A DNA stretch of 64,000 nucleotides from Serpula lacrymans var. lacrymans S7.9 (lineage: Eukaryota > Basidiomycota > Agaricomycetes > Boletales > Serpulaceae), in NCBI RefSeq assembly GCF_000218685.1, contig NW_006763293.1:1-64000 (forward strand). The letters are read 5' to 3'. The stretch's first letter is position 1. The number at the start of each line of letters is the position of its first letter. The translations under genes and the position numbers were made by a program. The notes below the pieces were generated by a model. The model did not search any database, had not been told where the DNA came from, and worked only from the letters and a program-made list of their open reading frames with translations. Positions 11,632-21,805 of the stretch are shown one piece after another.

Positions 11632-11731
11632 NNNNNNNNNNNNNNNNNNNNNNNNNNNNNNNNNNNNNNNNNNNNNNNNNNNNNNNNNNNNNNNNNNNNN
11701 NNNNNNNNNNNNNNNNNNNNNNNNNNNNNNN
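11632..11731. other. Assembly gap (100 N)
   Basis: A run of exactly 100 N, the usual placeholder for a gap of unknown size. It sits between two oppositely oriented LTR copies, a configuration that assemblers often fail to close. Confidence 0.99.
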
Positions 11732-12046
11732 CCAAAGCAGCCATTGTTTTGGCATGGGGCATAGCCACCACTCCGCGGAGGAACCCTTGTTCTCCTAGGA
11801 GCACAATTGTACTCCTAGGAGTCATTATACTGTAGCGAGTAGCACCTCCGACTATAAGTAGTAGGGGGCTTAGTATAGGAATACCTCAGTCGTTTCTATA
11901 GCCTCTCGGGCAGCAGCTGAGGTATGTTACATTACATTTATTAGAGATCACCTTAAACTAACATCTATGGTAGTTTCACTTAGGTAAATAATAAAGTCGT
12001 TTCTATAGCCTCTCGGGCAGCAGCTGAGTTTCACTTAGTTTTATTA
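11732..12046 (+). repeat. 5' LTR of copia element (left end in gap)
   Basis: It matches 16600-16912 almost base for base and ends in the same TTAGTTTTATTA. It contains two copies of a roughly 33-bp direct repeat (TTTCTATAGCCTCTCGGGCA core) and several CTCCNNGGAG palindromes. The LTR does not end in the usual CA, so the exact right border is an estimate. Confidence 0.85.
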
Positions 12047-12058
12047 GGTTATGAGCCC
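12047..12058 (+). other. Primer binding site complementary to the anticodon arm of initiator tRNA-Met
   Basis: GGTTATGAGCCC follows the LTR directly. Its complement, GGGCTCATAACC, contains the CAT anticodon and matches the anticodon stem-loop of eukaryotic initiator tRNA-Met. Drosophila copia is known to prime from a 5' half of this tRNA cut in the anticodon loop, rather than from its 3' end. Confidence 0.8.
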
Positions 12059-12114
12059 TGGTGCGCAAAAGCTACACAGGAAATATTTCTTATTTGAAAG
12101 GGCAACCTCGGAAC

Positions 12115-12543
12115 CATGACCACAGCACACGATACATCCGCATGTCCAGTTCTCAATGGACCCAACAATTTTCAGATATGAAAACTCCAGATCATCTGAA
12201 AGCTACATCGGGAAAAAGTTCTCCGGGTTGTTACTGGAGAGGAGCTTAAGCCCTCACCAGGAAAGCCTACCTCCCCGGAGGATCCTGAGATCACCTGGAT
12301 ACTTAAGGATGAGAAGGCACATGGAATCATCCAGGACCACATCTCTGATGCCCTCCTAATGAGGACTGGAGACCTCACCAGCTCCAAGGAGTTATTTGAT
12401 AAACTTGTCTCACTCCATCAGACGTCCAATATTGCCTCGGCCTTCTATTCATTCCAGCAACTCACCAAATTGTCCTGGATGGGACATCACCTATCCAAGA
12501 CCACATTGCGGAAATCCGGACAATTGATTCACACCTCTCCAGA
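12115..12543 (+). pseudogene. copia gag (N-terminal part), broken
   Basis: Translation from the ATG at 12115 gives an expected copia Gag start (ACPVLNGPNNFQI) and is stopped at once by TGA, where Trp is usual, and again ten codons later. The frame then runs through EITWILKDEKAHGIIQDHIS and LTSSKELFDKLVSLHQ. Near 12475 a one-base slip moves the reading to the frame that continues at 12544. These are ordinary inactivating lesions, not a programmed frameshift. Confidence 0.8.
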
Positions 12544-14298
12544 ATGAAACTAGGAGTTGATACCAAACTCATGGCCTTTGCTCTTCTTCAATCTCTCCCA
12601 TGCACTCCTGAATGGCAAATATTTCAGTCATTGGTAATTAACACAATTGAAGAAAATAAACTTACCTTTGATGCAGTTGAGATCCGGATCACTGCAGAAG
12701 TTGCACGACAGTCAGGGAAGGCCCCTAGAGGTTCCAAATCAGCACTCAAATCCGAGGAGAAATGGTGTAACTTCCACAAAGCCAAATCACACAACACCTT
12801 GGAGTGTCAAACACTTCAGTCAGCTGAAAAAGGTCAAAGGAAGAAGGGAAAGGAAAGACACAAGGATAAAGGAAAAGAGAAGGAAAAGGCAAATACAGCA
12901 GAGCAATCATCTGGATCTGACTCCGAGGAGGAACAGAGTCATATTGCATTGGAACATGTACATATTTCCAAGCCCCTTGCTAAACACATTCAAGCTTACC
13001 TTGTGTTGGAACCCGATAAGACCAAAACAACAATTATTATTGACTCCGGAGCAACATCCCACATGGTCCCTCACCACTCCTGGTTTGAGCCAGGAACATA
13101 CCATATTCTGCATCCTCCGAGGACAATCAGTTTTGGGGATGAATCCTCTGTAAATGCCATTGGCATTGGAACAGTAATCCTACAAGCAACTGTTGGCAAA
13201 AAGGACTACAATATTGCACTGTCAAATGTCTTACTTGTGCCAAACTTCATGTTAGCACTCGTCTCTGTCCACAAATTGTCCAAAATGGGGTTATCAACAC
13301 TTTTTCCAGCAGGGTCAAATGCTTGTGAAGTTCGGAAAAAGGAGGAACTTATCCTCACTGCCTTACACAAGCGAGGACTTTATCACATCCAAGCAAAACC
13401 CAAAATCAACCTGGAGTCAGCTTTTGCAGCAGTAGATGTAAATTTATTGCACAGGAGAATGGGACACATTGGAATGGACCACTTGCAACAAATGGTTACA
13501 AAAAGACAGCTCCAGGACAACAACACCCTTACCGGAACCCCGGAGTTTTGTGAACCTTGTGCTCTAGGAAAAATGAAGAAATTACCTTTCAAGTCCACTG
13601 GAGGAAACCAAGCCAAGTGCCCCATACAAATTGTGCACACAGATGTTGGAGGACCAATCAAACCAACTTCCAGGGAGGGTTTTCAGTACTGGATTATTAT
13701 TGTAGATGATTTCTCCAAATTTCCATGGATATATTTCCTAAAACATAAAAGTGAAGCACTGGAACGATACAAGCAATGGAAAGAAGATGTCCAAACATTC
13801 TTCCGGACTCATTTGGGAAAAGAAAACTTCACTCCACTATACACAGAATTCCTCCGGAGCAATGGGGGAGGAGAATATACTGGCAATGCATTCAAAAATC
13901 AACTCCAAGGAGATGGTGTCATCCAAGAAACTACAGCTGCAAATACTCCGGAACAAAATGGCATTGCAGAACACATGAATCAGACATTGGCTACATTAGC
14001 AACCACTATGCTCCATGATTCCAAGCTCCCAAAGTCATTTTGGGTAGATGCCATGCAAACAGCTGCATATATCACAGCATGCAGCCCAGCATCAGGACTC
14101 CATGGAAAGACCCCATATGAAATACTGTTTAAAAGGAGAGTTGATCCAACTTTGTTTCATCCTTTCGGATGCCAAGCATATGCCTTGATTCCGAAAGACA
14201 AAGGGCAAGAGAAGTTTTACTCCAAGGGGCGCAAAGCCATAATGATTGGCTACACACATGGAAAGCAAGCCTACAAACTCCTAGACACTGAAAAATGA
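12544..14298 (+). pseudogene. copia Gag C-terminus, protease and integrase
   Basis: The 584-codon open stretch holds a zinc-knuckle-like WCNFHKAKSHNTLEC, the aspartic protease motif DSGATSHMV, the GAG-pre-integrase LLHRRMGHIGM, and an integrase core: HTDVGGP (first Asp), LRSNGGGEYTG and EQNGIAEHMN (Glu). In active copia integrases the second motif is normally RSDGGGEY or RSDNGGEY, so the second catalytic Asp appears replaced by Asn. The frame ends in TGA at 14296 and continues beyond it (TVFSSWHVIFNESG), where an Arg CGA codon is usual. Confidence 0.9.
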
Positions 14299-16586
14299 AC
14301 TGTGTTTTCCAGTTGGCATGTCATATTCAATGAATCCGGAAAGGTACAAAAAGACGACACTGCTCCCTGGAACACAGACATTAGCACAGATCAGTGGGAG
14401 GGACTCATTCCAGAGAATGCTCACTATCCAGACCAAAATACATTGGAGGAGGCTGATCCTGACCCTCGGATCTGAGATCCAAATGAATTGCAAATGGAAA
14501 CACATCTCCAAGGAGATGTTCCACAAGCAATGGAACCATATCAGCATAAAGATTCAACATACAGCCAACTGATGTGGAAAAAGTCCGAATACAGCTAGAC
14601 AGCCTGTCCATTGGATCAGCTTCTGGAAGGCATACAACACCTCCAAGGAGTCATCCAACACCTCCGAGGAGTGATTCAACACCTTCAGGAGTGAGTGGGG
14701 CAACAAATACACAAATGCATCTACTCCCTGGAGTATCTGCACAAGTTCCTAAAAGAGCAGTCATGCCTGCTGAAGTCCTAGGAGTACGCAGAAGCAGTCG
14801 CCAGACCCGTCCTGCAGACAAAAACCGAGATTATCAAAGGACTCTAGATGAGGAACAGTCTCAAAAAGAGCAGCATGACAACTCCATGGAGAAACCTAAC
14901 ACTCCTGAGGTTCATGAAGAAACATCTGATACAGAGGAGACATTCTTTGCTGGAATAGCAAGTACCAGTCCATCTAACACAGACCTTCCAAGGACACTAA
15001 AAGAAGCCTTATCACGTCCGGATGGAGAATTATGGAAGTCTGTCTTGGAGGAGGAACTCCTAAGTCTCAATACTAATGCAGTATATGACACTGTTCCACT
15101 TCCGAAGGGAGTAAAACCCATCACATCAAGACCTGTGTTCCGGATCAAGTTTGATCAAAACGGAAACATTGAGAGATACAAACTCCAGATTATTGCACGA
15201 GGTTTTACTCAAAGGGAGGGGATTGATTACCAGGAGGTTTTTGCTCCGGTTGCAAACTTAGAGTCAATCCGAATTATTCTAGCCCTGGCAGCAAAGTACG
15301 ACCTAGAACTTGATCAAATGGACGTATCCACAGCTTATCTCAATGGAGAACTTGAAGAAAAACTGTACATGCTTCCTCCAGGGGGTGTTCCTATTCAACC
15401 TGGATTCTGCTGGAGATTGAAGAAATCTATCTACGGGTTAAAACAAGCTGGTCGTACATGGAACAAAACTTTTGATCGCAAGCTCCAGGAGCTCAGTTTC
15501 ACAAGACTAAATGCAGAAACATGTCTCTATGTATCCCGGGACAACAAACAAATATGCTTTGTTGTTGTCTATGTAGATGACCTCCTCCTAGGAGCTTCAT
15601 CCCGAAAATTCATGGATATCACAAAAGCCAAACTCGAATCCATATTCAAGATGCGGGACCTTGGAGAAGCAAAATACATCCTCGGAATAGAAATCCAACG
15701 TGATCGTTCAAACAAAACAATATCCCTATTGCAACGCCAATACATTGACACAGTCCTGGAGCGTACTGGAATGAAGAACTGCAAACCAGTATGGACACCA
15801 ATGGCCCATGGATCAAAACTCCTTGCAAATGCTCCAGGGGAAGATATTGTGCAACACGAGATGCATATTGAAGGGCGTCAAGTGTCATACCTCTCAATTG
15901 TAGGCTCCCTCATGTATGCCATGCTTGGAACCCGCCCAGACATTGCCTACATTGTTGGAATACTAAGCAGGCATAGCTCAGCTCCAAGGAGCCATCACTG
16001 GGAAGCTGCAAAATGTGTCCTCCGATATCTGAAAGCAACCAGGGACATGGAACTATGATATGATGGCACAGATGTCTCCATGGACATGGATTTCTATGGA
16101 TATTCAGATGCAGATTGGTCTGGAGACCCAGACACGTCTCGATCAACATCAGGGTCTGTCTCTATCACCATCCGAGGAGCAATCTCCTGGACAAGCAAAA
16201 GACAAAGCATGGTCGCTTTATCCTCCACGGAGTCAGAGTACATTGGATTGAGCAATGCTGGACAACACCTTGCATGGCTTCGGACATTTTTTGAAGAAAT
16301 TGGACATGCTCAAAATGGACCTACAACATTGCAATGTGACAATCAAGCAGCTATCATTCTTACACGAGATCCACAGTTCCGTGCTCGCACAAAACACATT
16401 CAATGGAAATATCATTTTATCCGAGATGACTTAGTATCAAAGGGAGAGGCAGTAATCAGATACGTTCCTACAGGAGATATGGTTGCAGACATTCTCACTA
16501 AACCCCTCACTCATGAAAAACACTGGAAATTCTCTAAAGCTATGGGACTACGGTTGCACTCGAGTGGGAGTGACAAAACCGGATAA
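14299..16586 (+). pseudogene. copia reverse transcriptase and RNase H
   Basis: After an interrupted linker (further stop near 14474) a long frame at 14574-16058 encodes the RVT_2-type polymerase: SRPVFRIKFDQNGNIERYK, then QMDVSTAYLNGEL, SIYGLKQAGRTWNK and the catalytic VYVDDLLL. It is cut by TGA at 16056, and RNase H resumes with YSDADWSGDPDTSRSTSG, LSSTESEYIGLSNA, CDNQAAIIL and RTKHIQ, ending at the TAA at 16584. The polymerase residues look intact although the frame is broken. Confidence 0.92.
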
Positions 16587-16912
16587 ACCCGGTCTCTGCC
16601 AAAGCAGCCATTGTTCTCCATGGAGCATAGCCACCACTCCATGGAGTAACCATTGTTCTCCTAGGAGCACAATTATACTCCTAGGAGTCATTATACTGTA
16701 GCGAGTAGCACCTCCGACTATAAGTAGTAGGGGGTTTAGTATAGGAATACCTCAGTCATTTCTATAGCCTCTCGGGCAGCGGCTGAGGTATGTTACATTA
16801 CATTTATTAGAGATCACCTTAAACTAACATCTATTGTAGTTTCACTTAGGTAAATAATAAAGTCGTTTCTATAGCCTCTCGGGCAGCGGCTGAGTTTCAC
16901 TTAGTTTTATTA
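16563..16912 (+). repeat. Purine-rich tract and 3' LTR of copia element
   Basis: A short GAGTGGGAG purine tract is followed by TGACAAAACCGG, the probable LTR start (about 16571), running to TTAGTTTTATTA at 16912. The stop of the RNase H frame lies inside the LTR. Direct repeats at 16754-16787 and 16861-16894 are 34 bp with one mismatch. Confidence 0.75.
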
Positions 16913-17064
16913 TGATGACCTTATGCATTGTGAGATAGTCAACTGTAGTGATGTTCCTGATGTGTAAATGATAGTTACGTGGGATCGTTGCTGTGGCGGT
17001 GCAGATACAGACCGTCGCGGGCTTGAACACAACTTGAACCGCTTAGACTCGGAACCAAGTTCAC

Positions 17065-18904
17065 ATGTCGCAACCTAACATAGGCTTAGCTCTTCCTCAT
17101 GGAATCAAACCACATCATCGGACATTTTCTCTGCCAGTGGCAACTCTGTCCCCTGATTGTCCCTTTTCTCTGACCCAGGGAAAGGGTGGTTATCATATTC
17201 CTTATCATGAATATCGAGGAAATGGGTCACCCAAAGAGTTCACATCATTTGGAATTCCAGGCGACATTTACATAGATATCTCGGAGGACTCTTATAATCT
17301 TTATGCTCGAATGGAACAGTCAGCAGCTGTACCGTGGAAATTGTGGTGTGGTCCCGCACCTACTGCCATCGCCAACGAGCCTTTCCTTAACGCCATTGTG
17401 GGTAGTGACCTTCACAGGTCACTTATTCGCTATCCCTTTCTGAAGCAAAATCGTTATTTGTGGTGTGATGGAAAAACAATCAATTGGCTTACAATCAAAG
17501 CTATGAAATCATCCCGATCTCAAATTTTTGGTGATGGAAATTTACCTTCCACATGTGTTGGGTCAGGAGCCTGGCTCATCAAGAGCTTTCTTGACCATGA
17601 GCAAAGGTGCAATCAGAACCAGAAACGGATGATATCAGAAATCAACGAACCCGACGAAGCTGAGTGCAAGGGTCCAGTAAAAAGAATGAAGCATTCCGAA
17701 TCATCCCACAGCCAGTCACAATCAAAGGTGAGGAAGCATCTTCAGCCGACTCAGTCCAACTATCTGACCTCTGTCAAAAGCCTAAGGACTCAGAGTCGGG
17801 GCTCTTAGCTACTGGAACCTCTTTATCTCTCTATGATGTTCTCCTAGCGGCACATGTGGATGGCCCAGTAGGTCCACCAGGTCAAGGGATCCTTGATAAT
17901 GAAGGGCATGTATCAACTTACTCCACGCTCGCTTCATCATCCGAGAACCATGATGGGATACTCCCTTCCTCTGACGCACTGCTTCATCAATCAAAGGATG
18001 CGACTGATTGTGGAGATATACCAAGCCAATCTGCCCAAGGGCGACCTATTTACAATGAAGGTACCGGGTCGCACGATATCTTGCATACCCTTCTGTTGTC
18101 GAGCCTTCGAGAACCGCATATTCAAAATATGGCACAAATGTTGAAGCAAGGTGAGTCTCTCGACATTCTAGACTGCTCGTTACTTTACGCATTGATATCC
18201 AGTCATGAATGACGCTGGAGGTGAGGTTAAACAGATGCAAGATCAGATGGAACGGGAAAGGGCATCTTCTCAAAAGCAGATCAAAGAGCTTGAGAGCCAT
18301 TTCATAAGCGGTTTGTGTCTGATCTAATAACTTTGGTTTTCTGCCACACATGTATTTGGTCTCAGTGAACAAAGCGCAAGCATCCGAAATCAAAATGCTG
18401 CAAGATGAGCTTAATAACAAACAGATTAGTGGTGCGTATTTAATATCCCGTGCCTTGTTTACACTTGCCAAAAAAAACCATATTTCCGATGCAGCAAGGT
18501 CAGCGGTCACCAACACGCAGCAGCAGGTTCAGGAACTCGATCAATCAACGATCCTTCGTATGTCTATTATGCTACCCTCGATCTATATCCTCGCTAAAGG
18601 CGGTTTCAGTGAAGCAGCAAAATGCGTACTTATCTGAAAAGCTTGCGCGCAGTAAGTACTTTTTTGAAGCTTCGTAAATCCGTTCGTCTTATTATGGAAC
18701 AAATAGTCGTGACTCTACATACCATCAAAGTGGAAACTCTAAATAAAGAGTTAGAGATGGAAAGTAGCCTTCGTAAAATGGCGGAGGAACACATGCAAAC
18801 GATTCTGGTAAGCTTTGTTCTCTAGTGGTCTACGAGTGGGCGCGCCTGTATCTTATCGTTCGGCGATACCATAGTCCTCAAATACTACGGGAAAAGATAT
18901 ATAA
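17065..18904 (+). CDS. Uncharacterised paralog 1: novel N-terminal domain plus coiled coil
   Basis: Eight exons close in frame: 17065-17727, 17781-18150, 18203-18310, 18366-18431, 18495-18557, 18610-18651, 18707-18807 and 18875-18904, giving 480 residues. The N-terminal domain (about residues 35-180) has IPYHEYRG, then GIPGDIYIDIS, then WKLWCGPAPT, RSLIRYP and RYLWCDGKTINW. A polar, Ser-rich linker follows, with a possible nuclear signal (KRMKHS). The last five exons encode an interrupted coiled coil (QMQDQMERERASSQKQIKEL). The next gene, 19262-21621, repeats this architecture. I do not recognise the domain; the Trp/Tyr pattern suggests a compact beta-rich fold. Immediately downstream of a copia element. 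Function unknown. Confidence 0.75.
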
Positions 18905-19261
18905 TGCGAGTGCACTAGACACTAGACTGTCGTGCACTAGACTGTCGCATCCTTGGGTACCGCCGGCGTCAGCTCGCCAGAGGCATTTTGAGAACTCCAT
19001 CTATCGTCGCTTATACCCGAGTTATGGGCGCTTATATATGCATTTGGGCGCAGCTCATGTTGTTACTATTATCTTGCTTGTCTGGTCGTTGCCCCTCTGT
19101 CTTTGCTAGTGACGCTCTCCGCACATAACCGTTGCTCTGTACATCTTTGATCGTGTTCCATTGTCTTGCTATCGATACCGCATCTCTGTAAGAGATTATA
19201 TTGTTGAATGGAGCATGCAGTCTTTACATGGTCCTGACACCAGTTTGTCGTACTAGAGCCA

Positions 19262-21621
19262 ATGTCTCCGAGCCAGACCACCGTGATCGCCAAACGCCAA
19301 TTTGATCCCCATCCTTGCACTGAACTCCCTCCCAGAGCGCTCAGGCCTGCGGGTGTCACAGCATCTCGAAGAGCATTCTCCATAACCGCACCTGAACTTT
19401 GCAAAGATTATCCTTACGTCTTGCAAACAGAAAATGACACTCTTTATGTTCCATATCGTGAGTATCGGGGAAGTTGTCCACCTCTGGCCGTGCCTCGTGG
19501 AGATTCGTATGCACACCCGGGCGATGTCTATATTGACTTCAGCAAGGGACGCCACGCCCTCTATGGATGCACGAAGACAGATTCACAGGGAATAACGTGG
19601 GTGAAATGGCGAGGGCCTGCTCCTACAGACTCCACCACTAAAGCGCATCTGAAACCTCCATCAGTCGCTTCCGTTTTCAAATGGACCCTTATTCAGTATC
19701 CAGATCCATGTGGATTCAAACGCTACTTATGGTGTGACGGTCAGAACGTCTCATGGTGTTCAGAAGAAGACGTCAAAGCAAGCAGAGCAAAGCTATTGGC
19801 GGATCTTGACCCAAGCGCAAAGTCGTATATCGGTGGAGAGTGGGTAATTGAAAAGTTACTTGCGTATGAAAGAGGTCTATCCTCCCAAACCAACTCGAAG
19901 CGCGCTCTTCTCGCACAGTCAGACTCAAGTCAACATGCCGAAGGTCCATCGCAGAAAAGAGTAAAGACAACCACTGCCGAAAACATACAGGTTAGACACA
20001 ACTTGTTTTGTTTTCACCCAGAAGCTGAATTTCTTTTTCTCAGCCTACCGGACTACAATCAGGTAAAACTACAAATCCTGCGATACCAAATACGGCTCCT
20101 CCATGCCCAGGTTCGACAAAAATCTCAGTCTCAACGCAGGCAGAAGATACAACCCAGAAACATGACGCACAGCTGGATCCTCCTCCCAACGCCTCTTCAT
20201 CTACACCAGCTCCCCGCACTCGCCAGGTCCAAGTTGTTGGGAACCCTGGCTTACCTAGTAGCTCTCGCGATCGACAGAATCATGATATTCCGAAAATGTT
20301 TACAGACGACAATGGTACACGGAGGTTCTGGGCGATGCAAGAAATGTACACGAAAAACCTCGTCGCTTTGGGGCAGGAACTTCGCTCCATTCGTGAAACG
20401 AATGTGAAACTTCGAACAGACCTTGACCATAAACTGGGTGCGCTTGCCGTGGTACCTGCCCCAGCTGTGGTCCCCAATCCCCGCTTGCAGGACGCATCCA
20501 CGGACTGCGAAGGTTTACTGGGTGCTGGTGACAGCGTGAAAAACGACATCTTCCAAGTAAAACCACCTGTCGAACGTGTTCCAGAGTCTGGTTCCGCTGA
20601 CGACGACACCTCATGTGCTCTCATTTTGCTAAGTTTACAAGGCCCGACCAAAGGAAACCTAGCGCTTAGCTTTCGCCAAGGTCTGTTTTCTCTTCAAAGA
20701 AGATCAATGTCTACCTTATGCTATATACAGCAATGAAAGAGGCTCTCCATGAATCTGAATTGGCGCGTGCTAAAAATGAAAAACTGCAGGCAGAAATCAA
20801 CCAAGAACGTTTGGCTACTCAGAAAAAGATATATGATCTCGAAGAACGACTAACCCGCGGTAAGTGCTCGAATTCGACCATATAATATCATCGTCGTAAT
20901 CGTCACGGTCGTTAGCGAAGCGACAGTTTGTCCGTGATTTTGAGAGTCTGAAGGTAGATTGTATGGTGGAACAACATCTTCACGACGAGGCCGAGGGGGA
21001 ACTGATACGTCAATCTGCTGAACAGGAAGAAAAGCTGCGTAACAGTATGCACATCGCCTCTTTCTTTTCAGCCGTCTTATAGTCGCACTTAATAGTTGAA
21101 ATCTTACATATGCAAGAGGAGGAAACCTTGACCCTTGAGCTGCATGTGGCAGTCAATCGAGCAGTTGAAGCAGAGGAGCAATGGGCTGCAGCACAGAAAC
21201 AAATATCTGATTTGGAACATGGGTTAAGCCTTGGTGAGTAATTGTTAATAGATCATCTTTCCACCAATCATTGTTCATATCAGGTACATATTCAAATCAA
21301 TCAGTTAATGACCGGTTATCCGAAAAACTAGAGCAAGGTAAGGACGTCTCATTATATAGGAAATTCACTAGTCCAATAAATCCACAAAAATATCAGCCGG
21401 AACTGCACATGCTTCACAGGTAGAAGGACTGAAGACAGAACTTCAGAAAGAACAAAATCTTCGTCATGAGGCGGAGAAGAAACTACAAAATCTTGAAGGC
21501 AATCTGTTGAAAATGACTCAGGTCGGTCTGGGATGGGTGACACATTTTATCGGGATGCTAACATTTAGCATTGTAGTTGATGCACTCTATGCTTCCTTCT
21601 GGTTCGCAGCCCGAGAATTGA
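19262..21621 (+). CDS. Uncharacterised paralog 2: novel N-terminal domain plus long coiled coil
   Basis: Eight exons close in frame: 19262-19990, 20044-20680, 20731-20859, 20916-21044, 21096-21233, 21284-21337, 21397-21521 and 21577-21621, giving 661 residues. The N-terminal domain aligns with paralog 1 (VPYREYRG, then HPGDVYIDFS, VKWRGPAPTDS, TLIQYP, RYLWCDGQNVSW, then a helix EEDVKASRAKLL). A long disordered Pro/Ser-rich middle has a basic QKRVKTT stretch. The C-terminal 190 residues are a coiled coil (ELARAKNEKLQAEINQERL). Small symmetric exons encoding heptads suggest growth by exon duplication. A hydrophobic stretch readable after 21522 belongs to the last intron (branch GCTAAC). Same strand and 357 bp from paralog 1, so a tandem duplication. 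Function unknown. Confidence 0.75.
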
Positions 21622-21805
21622 GGGCAAGTACGTCAGCAAAGAGCACACCATATTATACAACAGTGCGTAGCGAAGCTCATCTGTATATTTTTTTATTACT
21701 TATCTGAACACTGGTGGCGGCCTTGTAGCTTTTATTATTGTACTTGTATTGTTCATGTATCAACGGCAGCACCTGGAATATTGTACACCGACATCGTGTA
21801 CCATC

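Larger units (their letters stand above)
11732..16912 (+). mobile_element. Ty1/copia LTR retrotransposon, degenerate
   Basis: Order is 5' LTR (its start hidden in the gap), primer binding site, gag, protease, integrase, reverse transcriptase, RNase H, purine-rich tract, 3' LTR. Integrase before reverse transcriptase defines the copia order. At least five in-frame stops and one frameshift interrupt the polyprotein, so it is not autonomous. The two LTRs are very similar, suggesting a moderate age; the left terminus and target duplication cannot be seen. Confidence 0.92.

Noticed and set aside
11522..11835. Frames spanning the N run
   Set aside because: They read through the assembly gap and have no meaning.
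12470..12480. Programmed frameshift in copia gag
   Set aside because: No slippery heptamer, position inside gag and other lesions nearby; a plain deletion explains it.
18905..19000. Short tandem copies of a CACTAGACTGTCG word
   Set aside because: Only two to three units; probably slippage in the intergenic region.
21522..21576. Membrane-segment-like end of paralog 2
   Set aside because: The stretch has a GCTAAC branch site and an acceptor, and reads as the last intron.
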